Source of the DNA: Serratia plymuthica NBRC 102599
GTDB taxonomy: Bacteria; Pseudomonadota; Gammaproteobacteria; Enterobacterales; Enterobacteriaceae
Reading direction: 5' to 3'
Assembly (NCBI RefSeq): GCF_001590925.1
Contig: NZ_BCTU01000009.1
Span: 1-64,000 of the forward strand
Length of the DNA stretch: 64,000 nt
Position 1 is the first letter of the stretch, and each line of letters starts with the position of its first letter. A model generated the notes under the pieces. The model ran no database searches. It saw only the letters and a program-made list of their open reading frames with translations, and was not told the DNA's origin. This document shows, piece after piece, positions 38,851 to 48,710 of the stretch. The position numbers and the translations under genes were made by a program.

Positions 38851-38884
38851 AAAAATCCCCCATCACATGATGGGGGATTTTTTT
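38851..38884 (+). terminator. Rho-independent terminator of gcd
   Basis: ATCCCCCATCA / GATGGGGGAT stem with A-run before and TTTTTTT after, 20 bp downstream of the gcd stop. Confidence 0.93.
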
Positions 38885-39095
38885 ATGAATTATCGCAAAT
38901 TAGCGTTAATCCATAGAAAACAACCTTCCTTTTACAAGAATAATCCTACTGTTTTACCCGGCATTATATCTCATTCTTTCAATCGGCTTTTTACTGCGCA
39001 AAGCCGGGTCATTGGCATATTTCCGCAGGCACGAATATTATTAAAACAGTTCCTTTTGGAGCGAATCTCAGGCGGTTTTCATAAAGGAACAAGAC

Positions 39096-41195
39096 ATGAA
39101 CGTTTTACCTGATCGCAGTGATGACAATCATCCTGTTGATATAGCTAATGTAATTTTTGACGGTTTACCGAATCTCATTGGCGTGGGTAAAAGCCTGGGC
39201 GGACACTTTAATAAAGGGTGGCGCGAATATACCGGTGGAGCCTCGTTTGATAATGAGGATAGCGGCTGGCTGAAAGCCCTGCACCCGGCTGACTATGCGC
39301 CAGTGTACAGCCTTTGGCAGCAGGCAATGGCTACCGCCACCTCGTTTGTGAATGAAAGCCGTCTGCGCCATTGCAGCGGCGAGTTCCGCTGGTTTTTGCT
39401 GTCGTTCAACGCCGCCAAAGATCCCCTGCCTGGAGAACCGCGCTGGTCTCTTACCTGCGTGGATATCCACGAACAAGTGCTGGAAAAACATATCCTCGCC
39501 GCGACCTTGGCTGCGCAGCAAAACATGCTCGATGCCAGCGTCGACTGTATCAAGATCATCAATAATGACGGTTCGTTGCTGCACATGAACAAAGCCGGCT
39601 GCATTGCTCTTGGCCTGGATGAAAACCAAAAACAGTTTGGCATGTCGTGGCTGGGGCTGCTGCCGGTAGAAATACGCAAGCGTGGCCGAAAGGCGCTGCG
39701 CAAAGTGTTGAATGGCCGCAATGCCAGATTTGCCGGCCTTAGCAGCGCACCGAATGGCAAGATGCAACACTGGGATAATATCCTCAGCCCGGTCACCGAT
39801 AAAAATGGCCGGATACAAAATATATTGTGCGTTTCCCGCGATGTGACCTCGCAAAGAATAGCCGAGAAGCGTTTGCTGATCGCCAGTGAATATGACGAAC
39901 TGACCGGCCTGCCTAACCGACGGTTATTCAAGAAAAAGTTAAAACAGGAAATGAAACGCGCCCTGAGCAACAATAAATTGCTCGGGTTGATTCTGTTGGA
40001 TCTCGACCACTTTAAATTGGTTAACGACACCCTTGGGCATGCCGCAGGCGATCATCTGTTGCGCGTGTTATCCAAAAGGCTCACGGCGCACCTGAACCCT
40101 AACTCTTTTGTTTCCCGGCTCGGCGGCGATGAGTTTGCGGTGGTCATCAGCGACGTGGACGATGAGCAGGATATCTTCAAAATCGCCAATAACTTTCTGT
40201 TGCAACTCGAATCGCCGATCACCCACGGCGGTAAGGCGCTGCATTGCGGCATGAGCATAGGTTGCGCCGTTTACCCTCAGGACGCCTGCGACCCATCGGA
40301 ACTGATGAAGTGCGCCGATACCGCGCTGTATGAACTTAAAGACGGCGGCCGCGGCGGCGTTTACATGTTCAATCAGCAGATGATGGAGAAGGCAAAGGCA
40401 CGCGCTTCACAGCTTAACCACGCACGGCAGATTGTGCGTGATAACCGCATCCGCCCCAGCTATCAACCTAAGGTCAATTTGGCCAACGGCGCTATCGTGG
40501 GTTTTGAGGCACTATTGCGCTGGTATTGTCCGGTAAACGGCATGCAGTTGCCGGATACCGTCAGTGAAGCCTTCAGTGACTATGAGCTGGCGAGCAAAAT
40601 CAGCGAAGCCATGCAGATGAAAGTCTTTGCCGACATCTCGCGTTGGATCGATGCCGGGGTAGACGTCTTGCCGGTGTCGTTGAACGCGTCCCCTATCGAG
40701 TTTTTACGCGACAACTATGCCGAAACCTTCCTGCAACGATTGCTGATGTTCCGCATCCCGCACCACCTTATCGAACTGGAAGTCACCGAACATGCGTTCA
40801 ACAAACACGGTTCGAAGTATGTTTTGCGGGCCTTGCAAATGCTCAAGGAAATGGGCATTCGGATTGCGCTCGACGACTTTGGCACCGGGCATTCGGCCTT
40901 TACGCATATCATGAACTACCCGCTGGACTGCATTAAACTGGATTGCGATTTTATCCGCCGGATGAACGACGAGCCGGCCATATTGGGTATCGTCGAAAGC
41001 ATGGGCATTCTGGGGCAGAAATTGGCTATCGATATCATCGCCGAAGGGATTGAAACCGAGCAGCAGCGCCAGACGTTGTGCGACGCCGGTTTTTATTTCG
41101 GACAGGGCTTTTTGTTCAGCAAGGCCGTTGAGGCGCCCAAGGTAATCAACCTGCTGCGGGAAAATGCTCGTTATAACGAAGAAATTGACGATTGA
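39096..41195 (+). CDS. PAS-GGDEF-EAL cyclic-di-GMP protein
   Basis: 699 residues. Two PAS-like sensory regions (about 15-130 and 135-255) precede a GGDEF domain with intact RLGGDEFAVV and an EAL domain with intact GFEALLRW, NASPIEF, EVTEH, LDDFGTG, IKLDCDF and AEGIETE. Both catalytic halves look functional, so it could make and break c-di-GMP, with the PAS part deciding. The inhibitory RxxD motif is absent five residues before GGDEF, so product inhibition is unlikely. No TM helices, thus cytosolic. AAGGAACAAGAC precedes the ATG. Confidence 0.93.
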   Translation: MNVLPDRSDDNHPVDIANVIFDGLPNLIGVGKSLGGHFNKGWREYTGGASFDNEDSGWLKALHPADYAPVYSLWQQAMATATSFVNESRLRHCSGEFRWFLLSFNAAKDPLPGEPRWSLTCVDIHEQVLEKHILAATLAAQQNMLDASVDCIKIINNDGSLLHMNKAGCIALGLDENQKQFGMSWLGLLPVEIRKRGRKALRKVLNGRNARFAGLSSAPNGKMQHWDNILSPVTDKNGRIQNILCVSRDVTSQRIAEKRLLIASEYDELTGLPNRRLFKKKLKQEMKRALSNNKLLGLILLDLDHFKLVNDTLGHAAGDHLLRVLSKRLTAHLNPNSFVSRLGGDEFAVVISDVDDEQDIFKIANNFLLQLESPITHGGKALHCGMSIGCAVYPQDACDPSELMKCADTALYELKDGGRGGVYMFNQQMMEKAKARASQLNHARQIVRDNRIRPSYQPKVNLANGAIVGFEALLRWYCPVNGMQLPDTVSEAFSDYELASKISEAMQMKVFADISRWIDAGVDVLPVSLNASPIEFLRDNYAETFLQRLLMFRIPHHLIELEVTEHAFNKHGSKYVLRALQMLKEMGIRIALDDFGTGHSAFTHIMNYPLDCIKLDCDFIRRMNDEPAILGIVESMGILGQKLAIDIIAEGIETEQQRQTLCDAGFYFGQGFLFSKAVEAPKVINLLRENARYNEEIDD

Positions 41196-41324
41196 GACGG
41201 GCAACATTTCGCTGCAACCCGATTTTTCTAAAATTAGTTAGTTAATTTTGTTCGTTCACAGATTTAGCGGCTTCGAGGATAGTGAGCAGACCGCCTCAAC
41301 AACATAATAATGCAGGTAATAATC

Positions 41325-42248
41325 ATGATGTATAGCGCTAAATTAACCGCAGCGGCGGCACTTCTGAGCATGTCCTTCATCGCCAATGCCGCACCGGGAA
41401 TTGATCTGATCGCCAATGAAACCCCGATAAACACGGTTAAAAGCCCAGAGGCCGTAGCCAAGATCCCGGCGGGATTTAAATTCGTGGAACCGGGTACGCT
41501 AACTGTCGCCGTATCGATATTGGGTAGCGGCCCGCCGTTCGGCTTGTACGCCCGCGACAATAAAACGGTGATTGGCAGTGAGTCGGATATTGCCCGGCTG
41601 GTCGCCGATGGGCTTGGGCTAAAACTCAAACTGGTGCCGACATCCTGGGAAGACTGGCCGCTGGGGGTGACCTCAGGGAAATACGACGCGGCAATTTATA
41701 ACATCACCGTCACCCATGAGCGTAAAACCAAATTCGACTTTGCCACTTATCGCCAGGATACGCTGGGCTTCTACGTGAAGGCCGACAGTAAAATCACCTC
41801 GATAAAATCCGCACCGGATATCGCCGGCAAGAAGATCATCGTCGACTCCGGCACCAATCAGGAGGCAGTGTTGCTGGCATGGGATAAAGAGAATCAGACC
41901 AAAGGGCTGCCCGCTCTCCAGCCGATCTACGTTACCGATAAAGCGGCTTCGACGCTGGCGATCCAATCCGGCCGGGCCGAGGCTACGTTCGGGCCGAACG
42001 TAGCCGGTGCCTATCAGGCCAAATTAAACGGCAAAACCAAGCTGGTCGGCATAGTGCCTGGCGGCTGGCCTCGCAGCGCCAACATCGCCGTGACATTGAA
42101 AAAAGGGAACGGCCTGGTTGATGCCGTGCAGGCTTCGCTCAACAGTGCCATCGCCAACGGCAGCTACCTGAAAGTGTTGGATCGCTGGGCGGAAAGCGAC
42201 GAGAAAATCGAACATTCTGAAATCAATCCGCTGGGATTGGGGGACTGA
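41325..42248 (+). CDS. Family 3 extracellular solute-binding protein, orphan
   Basis: 307 residues from the ATG at 41325. The signal peptide ends IANA before APG. The binding-protein core includes GSESDIARLVADGLGLKLKL, the characteristic WEDWPLGVTSGKYDAAIYNITVT, and KFDFATY, as in amino-acid/polar-compound receptors. No permease or ATPase gene is near. It may serve an importer encoded elsewhere. The next gene is on the opposite strand. Confidence 0.85.
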   Translation: MMYSAKLTAAAALLSMSFIANAAPGIDLIANETPINTVKSPEAVAKIPAGFKFVEPGTLTVAVSILGSGPPFGLYARDNKTVIGSESDIARLVADGLGLKLKLVPTSWEDWPLGVTSGKYDAAIYNITVTHERKTKFDFATYRQDTLGFYVKADSKITSIKSAPDIAGKKIIVDSGTNQEAVLLAWDKENQTKGLPALQPIYVTDKAASTLAIQSGRAEATFGPNVAGAYQAKLNGKTKLVGIVPGGWPRSANIAVTLKKGNGLVDAVQASLNSAIANGSYLKVLDRWAESDEKIEHSEINPLGLGD

Positions 42249-42300
42249 TCTTCCGGCTTTCAAGGCGCCGGTTCTTACCGCCGGCGCCCTTAAATGTTGT

Positions 42301-43329
42301 TTAAAGCTCAACGAGTACCAGACCGCGAGCCTTGCCGGAACACGTCTCTTTCAGTGCCAACGGTGCCGATTCCAGTCCTTTAAACCGGGTCACAGGAAAT
42401 TCGATGTCCGCCCATGAAGGTTGTGATAGACAGGAAAGCCATTCAGCAAATACTTCCGGATTTTCGTCAGCGCTGTATCCGCGCATCGTAATTCCCTTGA
42501 CGATAATAGCGAAAGCGTCTATTTCCACAGGAGCATATTTGGTCGACTTTGCATCTGCAAGTTCGGCCGATAGCGCCCCAAGCAGGACAATCCTCGCACC
42601 TTCCCGAGTGTGAGAAACCGCGGCTTCCAATTGCTCACCGCCTACAATATCAATAAATATGTCAATGCCGTCGGGCGCATAGCGGTGCAATTGGTCGCTG
42701 ATAGTGCCGTCACCGCGAATGATGACCTCGTCATAACCCAATTCTCGCTTCATCCATGAAGCTTTTTCAGGCGTTCCAGTACTGCCAATGACTCGTTTGG
42801 CACCCAGTTTACGGGCAATTTGTCCCGCCATGGAGCCAATCGCGCCCGCTCCGCTCGAAACAAAAACCACATCGTCAGGTTTAACCTGCGTCGCACGCGT
42901 CAAAGCCGCATATGCCGTCCAGCCGTGACCCAGATAGGCGGCAGGATTAATCAGCTTGTTGCCTAATCGAGTGCAGAGACCTATGTCGACAGCGGCATAT
43001 TCTCGCCAGCCAAACGGATGAAGCACGAACTCGCCCGGTTGCAAACCGCTTGCAGCAGGCGCAGACACAATCTCGCCAATTGCCGCATCTGCCAGCGTAT
43101 CGCCAATGTTGATGGGTGGAAACGGAATGCCTTTTACACTTTCGGCTTCTTCACTCATCATCAGGCGGGTAGATATTGAGACCCGAAACCAGCAATTGCG
43201 AACCAGTATCTCATTCTCGCCACAGGCGATATCAGGATGCTCAATAATCTCAAAGTTATCGGGCCCTGGCATGCCAGAAGAGCGTTTAAGCAGATTGATT
43301 TTCCTGTTGTGCTGCGTTGCAAAGACCAT
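42301..43329 (-). CDS. MDR-family NADP-dependent oxidoreductase (CurA/prostaglandin-reductase type)
   Basis: 342 residues, zinc-free medium-chain dehydrogenase. The N-terminal RKINLLKRSSGMPGPDNFEI is typical of the CurA/leukotriene B4 dehydrogenase group. The cofactor motif SGAGAIGSMAGQIARKLGAK matches NADPH-binding members, which reduce alpha,beta-unsaturated ketones. It is divergent from a TetR regulator with a long operator dyad in the 58-bp gap, a common detoxification arrangement. Confidence 0.9.
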   Translation of the reverse strand: MVFATQHNRKINLLKRSSGMPGPDNFEIIEHPDIACGENEILVRNCWFRVSISTRLMMSEEAESVKGIPFPPINIGDTLADAAIGEIVSAPAASGLQPGEFVLHPFGWREYAAVDIGLCTRLGNKLINPAAYLGHGWTAYAALTRATQVKPDDVVFVSSGAGAIGSMAGQIARKLGAKRVIGSTGTPEKASWMKRELGYDEVIIRGDGTISDQLHRYAPDGIDIFIDIVGGEQLEAAVSHTREGARIVLLGALSAELADAKSTKYAPVEIDAFAIIVKGITMRGYSADENPEVFAEWLSCLSQPSWADIEFPVTRFKGLESAPLALKETCSGKARGLVLVEL

Positions 43330-43341
43330 TTTATTTCCCTG

Positions 43342-43372
43342 TTGATATGTGAGTTAATACTCGCATTATCAA
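43342..43372. promoter_or_regulatory. TetR operator between the MDR reductase and its regulator
   Basis: TGTGAGT-TAAT-ACTCGCA (43348-43365) flanked by TTGATA on the left and TATCAA on the right, forming an extended near-palindrome with one single-base offset. It fills the centre of the divergent promoter. Confidence 0.65.
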
Positions 43373-43387
43373 TCGGAGAGCCATCAC

Positions 43388-43996
43388 GTGAATACTCGTG
43401 TTCCAGATACAGCACGAAGCATGCGTAAAATGCCGCAGCAAAGCCGTTCACGATTTTTGGTCGGCATCATTCTGGATGTGGCTACTCGCTTATTGGCTGA
43501 AAACGGATGGGCAAAATTTAACACCAATGAAGTGGCTCGCATTGCCGGGGTCAGTATTGGTTCGCTTTACCAGTATTTTCCCAATAAGTTGGCTCTGGCA
43601 GAAGCGATACGCAAACAACACCTCGCGTCGATATTGCTGGTTTTTGAAACCGCTAACGAGGCTACGCAGGCTGACTCATTGATGGCGGCAGTTGAACAAA
43701 TGATTGATGGCATAATCGCCGCGCATTTAATTAATCCGCGTTTGCACCGCGTTTTGCTTGATGAAGTGCCGCTCTCCGGGCGTGACGCACATCATGACTT
43801 TGAACGTCGCTATGCTGAGTATTACGCTACCTTTACTGCCAGTCAGTTGGGTTCAGAACGAGCGCAAGTCGCCAGCCAGGTGCTGGCTTCTGCAATTGAA
43901 GGCGTCGTGCATGATGCATCGCGGCGTGGGCAATTAGCATCATCAGACCTAAAACGTGAATTAATCTTGTTGGTGACCTGTTATTTGAAGGGCTAA
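43388..43996 (+). CDS. TetR-family transcriptional repressor
   Basis: 202 residues from a GTG at 43388 preceded by GGAGAGCC; an ATG at 43421 is the alternative. The DNA-binding region reads IILDVATRLLAENGWAKFNT, then VARIAGVSIGSLYQYFPNK. A C-terminal domain of the AcrR type follows. Its position next to the MDR reductase and the shared dyad point to repression of that gene, released by an electrophilic or aromatic ligand. Confidence 0.88.
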   Translation: MNTRVPDTARSMRKMPQQSRSRFLVGIILDVATRLLAENGWAKFNTNEVARIAGVSIGSLYQYFPNKLALAEAIRKQHLASILLVFETANEATQADSLMAAVEQMIDGIIAAHLINPRLHRVLLDEVPLSGRDAHHDFERRYAEYYATFTASQLGSERAQVASQVLASAIEGVVHDASRRGQLASSDLKRELILLVTCYLKG

Positions 43997-44026
43997 TTTC
44001 ACCTTGGTTTTCTGGTTTAAGATCCT

Positions 44027-45832
44027 TCAATCTGCACCAAGGCGCTTTTTCTCCATTTTGCGATAAAGCGTGCTGCGCGATACGCCCAGTAATTTGGCCG
44101 CCTGGCTGATGTTGCCGTTGGCATTTCTGATGGCGGCGAACACCTCCGGCTCGGTTTGCGAAACGGCGTTGGCCTCCGCGCAAAGCGGCGGCAACGCGTT
44201 GAACTGTTCCGGCAGATCCTCAAGGGCAATCAGGTTGTCGTCATCCGCCAACGCCAGCAGCACCTTCAGCGTACTCAACAGCTGCCGCACATTGCCGGGC
44301 CACGAATAGCGGGCCAATGCGGCCAGCGCGTCCGGCGCCAGCCTGATGCCGCGCTTATCGGCGCCCAGCTCATGCCAAAGGCTGAGAATGAAGCGATCGA
44401 CATGCGCCCGCTGCCGCAACGGTGAAATGCACAGGCTGAACTCCTGAATGCGGTACAGCAGATCCTCGCGGAATTCCCCCGCCGCCACCAGGGTGTTCAG
44501 ATTGCGGTTGGTGGCGCAGATCAGCGAAAAATCTACCGAACAGGCGTGGCGGCTGCCCAGCGGGGTGACAGTTTTTTCCTGCAGTACGCGCAGCAACCGC
44601 GTTTGCAGGCTCAGCGGCATATCGCCAATCTCGTCCAGGAACAGCACCCCGCCGTCGGCCTCCCTGATCTTGCCGGCATAGCCTTTGGGATTGGCGCCGG
44701 TAAAGGCACCGGGCGCATAACCAAACAGCTCGGATTCGATCAGGTTTTCAGGCAGCGCCGCGCAGTTGATCGCCACGAAGTTGCCCTCCCGCCATTTGCT
44801 TTCCTGGAACAGCCGCCGGCTGAAGTGCTCTTTGCCGCAGCCGGTTTCCCCGGTAATGCACAGCGCAAGGCCGGCGTTCAGGATACGCAACGCTTTCTGT
44901 TTGTCTGCGCCGTCCCGATCAAAAGGCTGAACAAAAGGCCTGACGACATGCGAATGCCGCTCTGGCATCTCCAGCAGCGAGTAATAACGGCGACGGTTGG
45001 CCGCCCGTGTCTGACAGGGTGCATCCAGCGTCTGTCGCGACAGCTCCGGGAACAGCGTGGCGAAATCCAGCGCCCCAAAGGACGCCGGTGAAAGGTTAAA
45101 TTCTTGCATCGCCAGCCGGTTGGCGGCAGTAAGAACGTCATCGCGGAAGACCAGGATCAGTTCGTGCGCAGTACCGAGAGTATGCGCATCGCTGTGCAGG
45201 CTGAGTGTCCAGTGTTGATCCGTGACGGTGCTCTTCACCCATTGATGTTCAATGTGCCGAACCGCCTGCAGAATCAGTGACCGGGCATCGCCGTACGGGC
45301 GTTGCACCGGCGTCGAGATATCCAGCACCCCACCAATTTGCCCGTCGGGCCGAAAAATCGGTGCGGCGGAGCAATAAAGCCCCGCGTTCTGATTAAGAAA
45401 ATGCTCGTCGCCATTCACCTCGCACAACTCTCCCAGCGCCAGCGCGGTGCCGATCGCGTTGGTGCCGCGCTCTTGCTCCCCCCACTGATTGCCCGGTGCC
45501 AATGCTATGCGCGACGCCTTGCGCAAGAAATGGGTATTGCCGCAGGTCTCCAACACCAGTCCGCTGGCGTCAGACACCACAATGATGGAAGGTTGTCGGT
45601 TGATTTCGCCCCCCAGACGCGCGATCAGCGGCTGGGCCAGTTGCGCCACCCAGCCGTTTTGCCCGCGCACTTCATTCAGCACGGCGGGCCGAACAAAAGG
45701 AACGTGGTCGTCGGCCCGGCTCAGCCCGTAGTGTTGGCTGCGCCGCCAGGACTCTGACAGTGGGCTGGGGAGAGGCCTGCTTTCATGGTCGGAGGCGAAC
45801 CCCGTTACGGCTGTCCGTTCTTTATGCAACAT
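44027..45832 (-). CDS. acoR: AcoR-type sigma-54 enhancer-binding activator
   Basis: 601 residues from the ATG at 45832, directly behind GGGAGAAAGTC; upstream extension is unlikely. Layout: N-terminal GAF-like sensor (for example GNQWGEQERGTNAIGTAL, the AcoR/DhaR signature), an AAA+ domain with Walker A GETGCGKE, the sigma-54 contact loop GAFTGA and FLDEIGDMP, then a C-terminal Fis-type helix (NISQAAKLLGVSRSTLYRKM). It should activate the divergent aldehyde and alcohol dehydrogenase operon, which has a sigma-54 promoter at 46024. The sensed molecule is probably acetoin, an alcohol or an aldehyde. Confidence 0.9.
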   Translation of the reverse strand: MLHKERTAVTGFASDHESRPLPSPLSESWRRSQHYGLSRADDHVPFVRPAVLNEVRGQNGWVAQLAQPLIARLGGEINRQPSIIVVSDASGLVLETCGNTHFLRKASRIALAPGNQWGEQERGTNAIGTALALGELCEVNGDEHFLNQNAGLYCSAAPIFRPDGQIGGVLDISTPVQRPYGDARSLILQAVRHIEHQWVKSTVTDQHWTLSLHSDAHTLGTAHELILVFRDDVLTAANRLAMQEFNLSPASFGALDFATLFPELSRQTLDAPCQTRAANRRRYYSLLEMPERHSHVVRPFVQPFDRDGADKQKALRILNAGLALCITGETGCGKEHFSRRLFQESKWREGNFVAINCAALPENLIESELFGYAPGAFTGANPKGYAGKIREADGGVLFLDEIGDMPLSLQTRLLRVLQEKTVTPLGSRHACSVDFSLICATNRNLNTLVAAGEFREDLLYRIQEFSLCISPLRQRAHVDRFILSLWHELGADKRGIRLAPDALAALARYSWPGNVRQLLSTLKVLLALADDDNLIALEDLPEQFNALPPLCAEANAVSQTEPEVFAAIRNANGNISQAAKLLGVSRSTLYRKMEKKRLGAD

Positions 45833-45876
45833 GACTTTCTCCCGCGCAAAAGTGTTGCATTTATGTATCATGAATG

Positions 45877-45895
45877 TGTCTCATGCGTTGCGACA
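45877..45895. promoter_or_regulatory. Candidate activator binding site upstream of aldB
   Basis: TGTCTCATGCGTTGCGACA, with TGTC/GACA ends, lies about 150 bp upstream of the sigma-54 promoter, a normal distance for an enhancer site. The inner part is not perfectly symmetric. Confidence 0.4.
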
Positions 45896-46023
45896 TGGAA
45901 CACAAAAAATAATAGAAATGAATGATAAATCACCGTTTTTATTGCCGACTGCGGGTATTTATTCTCATTAACTTAATGATATTAAATGGGTTAACAAATA
46001 AACACCTCAAGAATGGAACAATG

Positions 46024-46039
46024 TGGCATAGGCAATGCT
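46024..46039 (+). promoter_or_regulatory. Sigma-54 promoter of aldB-adhP
   Basis: TGGCATAGGCAATGCT: GG at -24 and GC at -12 with exactly 10 bases between, 5 of 6 in the TGGCAC block. It lies 70 bp before the aldB ATG, next to a sigma-54 activator gene. Confidence 0.7.
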
Positions 46040-46108
46040 TATGTTTAGGCACGGTGCCACAGCCTGGCATCCCTCCTACAGCCCGTGTTCCTTTGAGAGG
46101 TGTTTAAC

Positions 46109-47629
46109 ATGAAATATGTCCATCCCGGTTTGCCTGGCTCGCTGGTTTCTTTCAAACAACGCTACGGCAACTACATTGGCGGCAAATTTGTCGAACCCGT
46201 TTCCGGTAACTACTTTACCGACACCACCCCGGTAACCGGGAAAACTGTCGCCGAGTTCCCGCGCTCCGACGCGCAGGACATTGAGCGGGCGCTGGATGCA
46301 GCGCACGCCGCTGCTGAGGACTGGGGAAACACCAGCGCACAAAACCGCGCCAACGTGATGCTAGCCATCGCGGATCGCATGGAATCGCAGCTGGAAATGC
46401 TGGCGCTGACCGAAAGCTGGGACAACGGCAAGCCGATCCGCGAAACGCTGAATGCGGACATCCCGCTGGCGATCGATCATTTCCGCTACTTCGCCGGTTG
46501 CCTGCGCGCGCAGGAAGGCACCGCTACAGAGATTGACCAAAACACCCTGGCCTATCATATTTACGAGCCGCTGGGCGTAGTTGGGCAGATTATCCCGTGG
46601 AACTTCCCGCTGCTGATGGCGGCCTGGAAACTGGCCCCGGCGCTGACCGCCGGTAACTGCGTGGTGCTCAAACCCGCAGAACAGACCCCGCTCAGCATTT
46701 GCGTGCTGCTGGAGCTGATTGGCGATCTGCTGCCGCCGGGCGTGCTCAACGTGGTTCACGGCTTTGGCAAAGAGGCCGGCGAAGCACTGGCGACCAGCAA
46801 GCGCATCGACAAAATCGCCTTTACCGGTTCAACCCCGGTGGGCAGGCATATCCTGGCCTGCGCGGCGGAGAATATCATTCCCAGCACCGTGGAACTGGGC
46901 GGGAAATCGCCCAATATCTTCTTTGAAGACATCATGCAGGCCGAACCGGAGTTTATCGACAAGGCGGTTGAGGGGCTGATCCTCGGTTTCTTCAATCAGG
47001 GTGAAGTCTGCACCTGCCCTTCACGCGCGCTGATCCAGGAGTCAATCTACCCGCAATTTATGGAGAAAGTGCTGGCGCGCATCACCACTATTCGCCAGGG
47101 CGACCCGTTTGACACCGACACCATGATCGGCGCGCAGGCGTCCCAACAGCAGTTCGACAAGATCCTCTCTTACATCGAAATCGCCAAAAACGAAGGCGGG
47201 AAAATCATCGCCGGCGGCGAGCGCACCAGCCAGGAACAGACGTTGCAGCAAGGTTTTTATCTCCAGCCAACGCTCATCACCGGTAATAACAGCATGCGCT
47301 TCTTCCGTGAAGAGATCTTTGGGCCGGTCATCGGCATCACCACCTTCAAAGACGAAGCCGAAGCGCTGGCGCTGGCCAACGACACCGAGTTCGGGCTGGG
47401 CGCAGGCCTGTGGACCCGTGACAGCAACCGCGCCTATCGCATGGGGCGTGCCATCAAAGCCGGACGCGTCTGGACCAACTGTTATCACCTCTACCCGGCG
47501 CATGCCGCCTTCGGCGGTTATAAAAACTCCGGCGTCGGTCGCGAAACGCACAAGGTGGCGCTGTCGCATTACCAGCAGGTGAAAAACCTGTTGGTGAGTT
47601 ATGACGCCAAACCGCAAGGCCTGTTTTAA
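46109..47629 (+). CDS. aldB: NAD-dependent aldehyde dehydrogenase (AldB/ExaC type)
   Basis: 506 residues from the ATG at 46109, behind GAGAGGTG. It begins [20 protein letters not shown], typical of AldB/acetaldehyde dehydrogenases. Catalytic features: [14 protein letters not shown] with the general base Glu, and the nucleophilic Cys in [13 protein letters not shown]. It oxidises acetaldehyde or similar aldehydes to acids. First gene of a two-gene operon with adhP, controlled by the divergent AcoR-type activator through a sigma-54 promoter. Confidence 0.93.
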   Translation: MKYVHPGLPGSLVSFKQRYGNYIGGKFVEPVSGNYFTDTTPVTGKTVAEFPRSDAQDIERALDAAHAAAEDWGNTSAQNRANVMLAIADRMESQLEMLALTESWDNGKPIRETLNADIPLAIDHFRYFAGCLRAQEGTATEIDQNTLAYHIYEPLGVVGQIIPWNFPLLMAAWKLAPALTAGNCVVLKPAEQTPLSICVLLELIGDLLPPGVLNVVHGFGKEAGEALATSKRIDKIAFTGSTPVGRHILACAAENIIPSTVELGGKSPNIFFEDIMQAEPEFIDKAVEGLILGFFNQGEVCTCPSRALIQESIYPQFMEKVLARITTIRQGDPFDTDTMIGAQASQQQFDKILSYIEIAKNEGGKIIAGGERTSQEQTLQQGFYLQPTLITGNNSMRFFREEIFGPVIGITTFKDEAEALALANDTEFGLGAGLWTRDSNRAYRMGRAIKAGRVWTNCYHLYPAHAAFGGYKNSGVGRETHKVALSHYQQVKNLLVSYDAKPQGLF

Positions 47630-47675
47630 CTGAAGATTGCCCTGTTCCAACCCTACAACTTCTCGAGGTCTGAAA

Positions 47676-48701
47676 ATGAAAACGATGAAAGCTGCTGTGG
47701 TGACTGCGTTTGGACAACCGTTAGTGATTAAAGAGGTCCCGATCCCGGAGATCGCGCCCGGAAAAATCCTGGTGAAAATTGCCGCCACCGGGGTGTGCCA
47801 TACCGATCTGCACGCCGCCGACGGTGACTGGCCGATCAAACCCAACCCTCCTTTTATTCCTGGGCATGAGGGCTCCGGTCACGTCGTGGCGGTGGGCGCC
47901 GGCGTTACCCACGTAAAAGAGGGTGATCGCGTAGGAGTGCCCTGGCTTTACTCTGCCTGCGGGCACTGTGAACACTGTCTCGGCGGCTGGGAAACGCTGT
48001 GTCATTCCCAGCAAAACTCGGGCTATTCGGTTAACGGCAGCTTTGCCGAATACTGCCTGGCCGATGCCAATTACGTGGGTATTCTGCCCGATAACGTCGA
48101 TTTTCTGTCTATCTCACCGATCCTCTGTGCCGGCGTCACCGTCTATAAAGGCCTGAAAATGACCAATACCAAGGCCGGCGACTGGGTGGTCATTTCCGGC
48201 ATCGGCGGTCTTGGGCATCTGGCGATCCAATACGCCACCGCTATGGGGTTGAACGTGGCGGCGGTCGATATTGACGATGACAAGCTGGCCTTCGCCAAAA
48301 GCCTGGGCGCTTCGGTGGTGGCTAACGCGCGAAACGTCGATCCTGGCCGCTTTTTCCATCAGGAATTCGGTGGCGCGCACGGCGTGCTGGTGACGGCGGT
48401 ATCGCCAAAGGCCTTTGAACAGGCGACCACCGTGATGCGACGTGGCGGTACCATGGTATTGAATGGCCTGCCGCCGGGCAGTTTTGACCTTTCAATCTTC
48501 AATATGGTGCTGGAAGGCACGACGGTGCGCGGTTCGATTGTCGGTACGCGCAAGGATCTGCAAGAGGCACTGGACTTTGCCGGCCGTAAGAAAGTCGCGG
48601 CAACCATCTCGGTAGAGCCGCTGGATCAAATCAACGACATCTTCGGCCGCATGCGCGAGGGCAAAATCACCGGTCGCGTGGTGGTGGATATGTCGCTTTA
48701 A
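47676..48701 (+). CDS. adhP: Zinc-dependent alcohol dehydrogenase AdhP
   Basis: 341 residues from the ATG at 47676, with GAGGTC upstream. Zinc-type MDR: catalytic-zinc residues in [14 protein letters not shown] and GHEGSG, structural-zinc Cys cluster CGHCEHC, and cofactor motif [13 protein letters not shown]. It interconverts ethanol and acetaldehyde, feeding aldB directly upstream (46-bp gap). Together they oxidise primary alcohols to acids. Confidence 0.95.
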   Translation: MKTMKAAVVTAFGQPLVIKEVPIPEIAPGKILVKIAATGVCHTDLHAADGDWPIKPNPPFIPGHEGSGHVVAVGAGVTHVKEGDRVGVPWLYSACGHCEHCLGGWETLCHSQQNSGYSVNGSFAEYCLADANYVGILPDNVDFLSISPILCAGVTVYKGLKMTNTKAGDWVVISGIGGLGHLAIQYATAMGLNVAAVDIDDDKLAFAKSLGASVVANARNVDPGRFFHQEFGGAHGVLVTAVSPKAFEQATTVMRRGGTMVLNGLPPGSFDLSIFNMVLEGTTVRGSIVGTRKDLQEALDFAGRKKVAATISVEPLDQINDIFGRMREGKITGRVVVDMSL

Positions 48702-48710
48702 GTCAACGCA

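Noticed and set aside
38867-39112. 81-codon frame between gcd and the GGDEF-EAL gene
   Set aside because: Starts inside the gcd terminator, overlaps the next gene start and resembles nothing.
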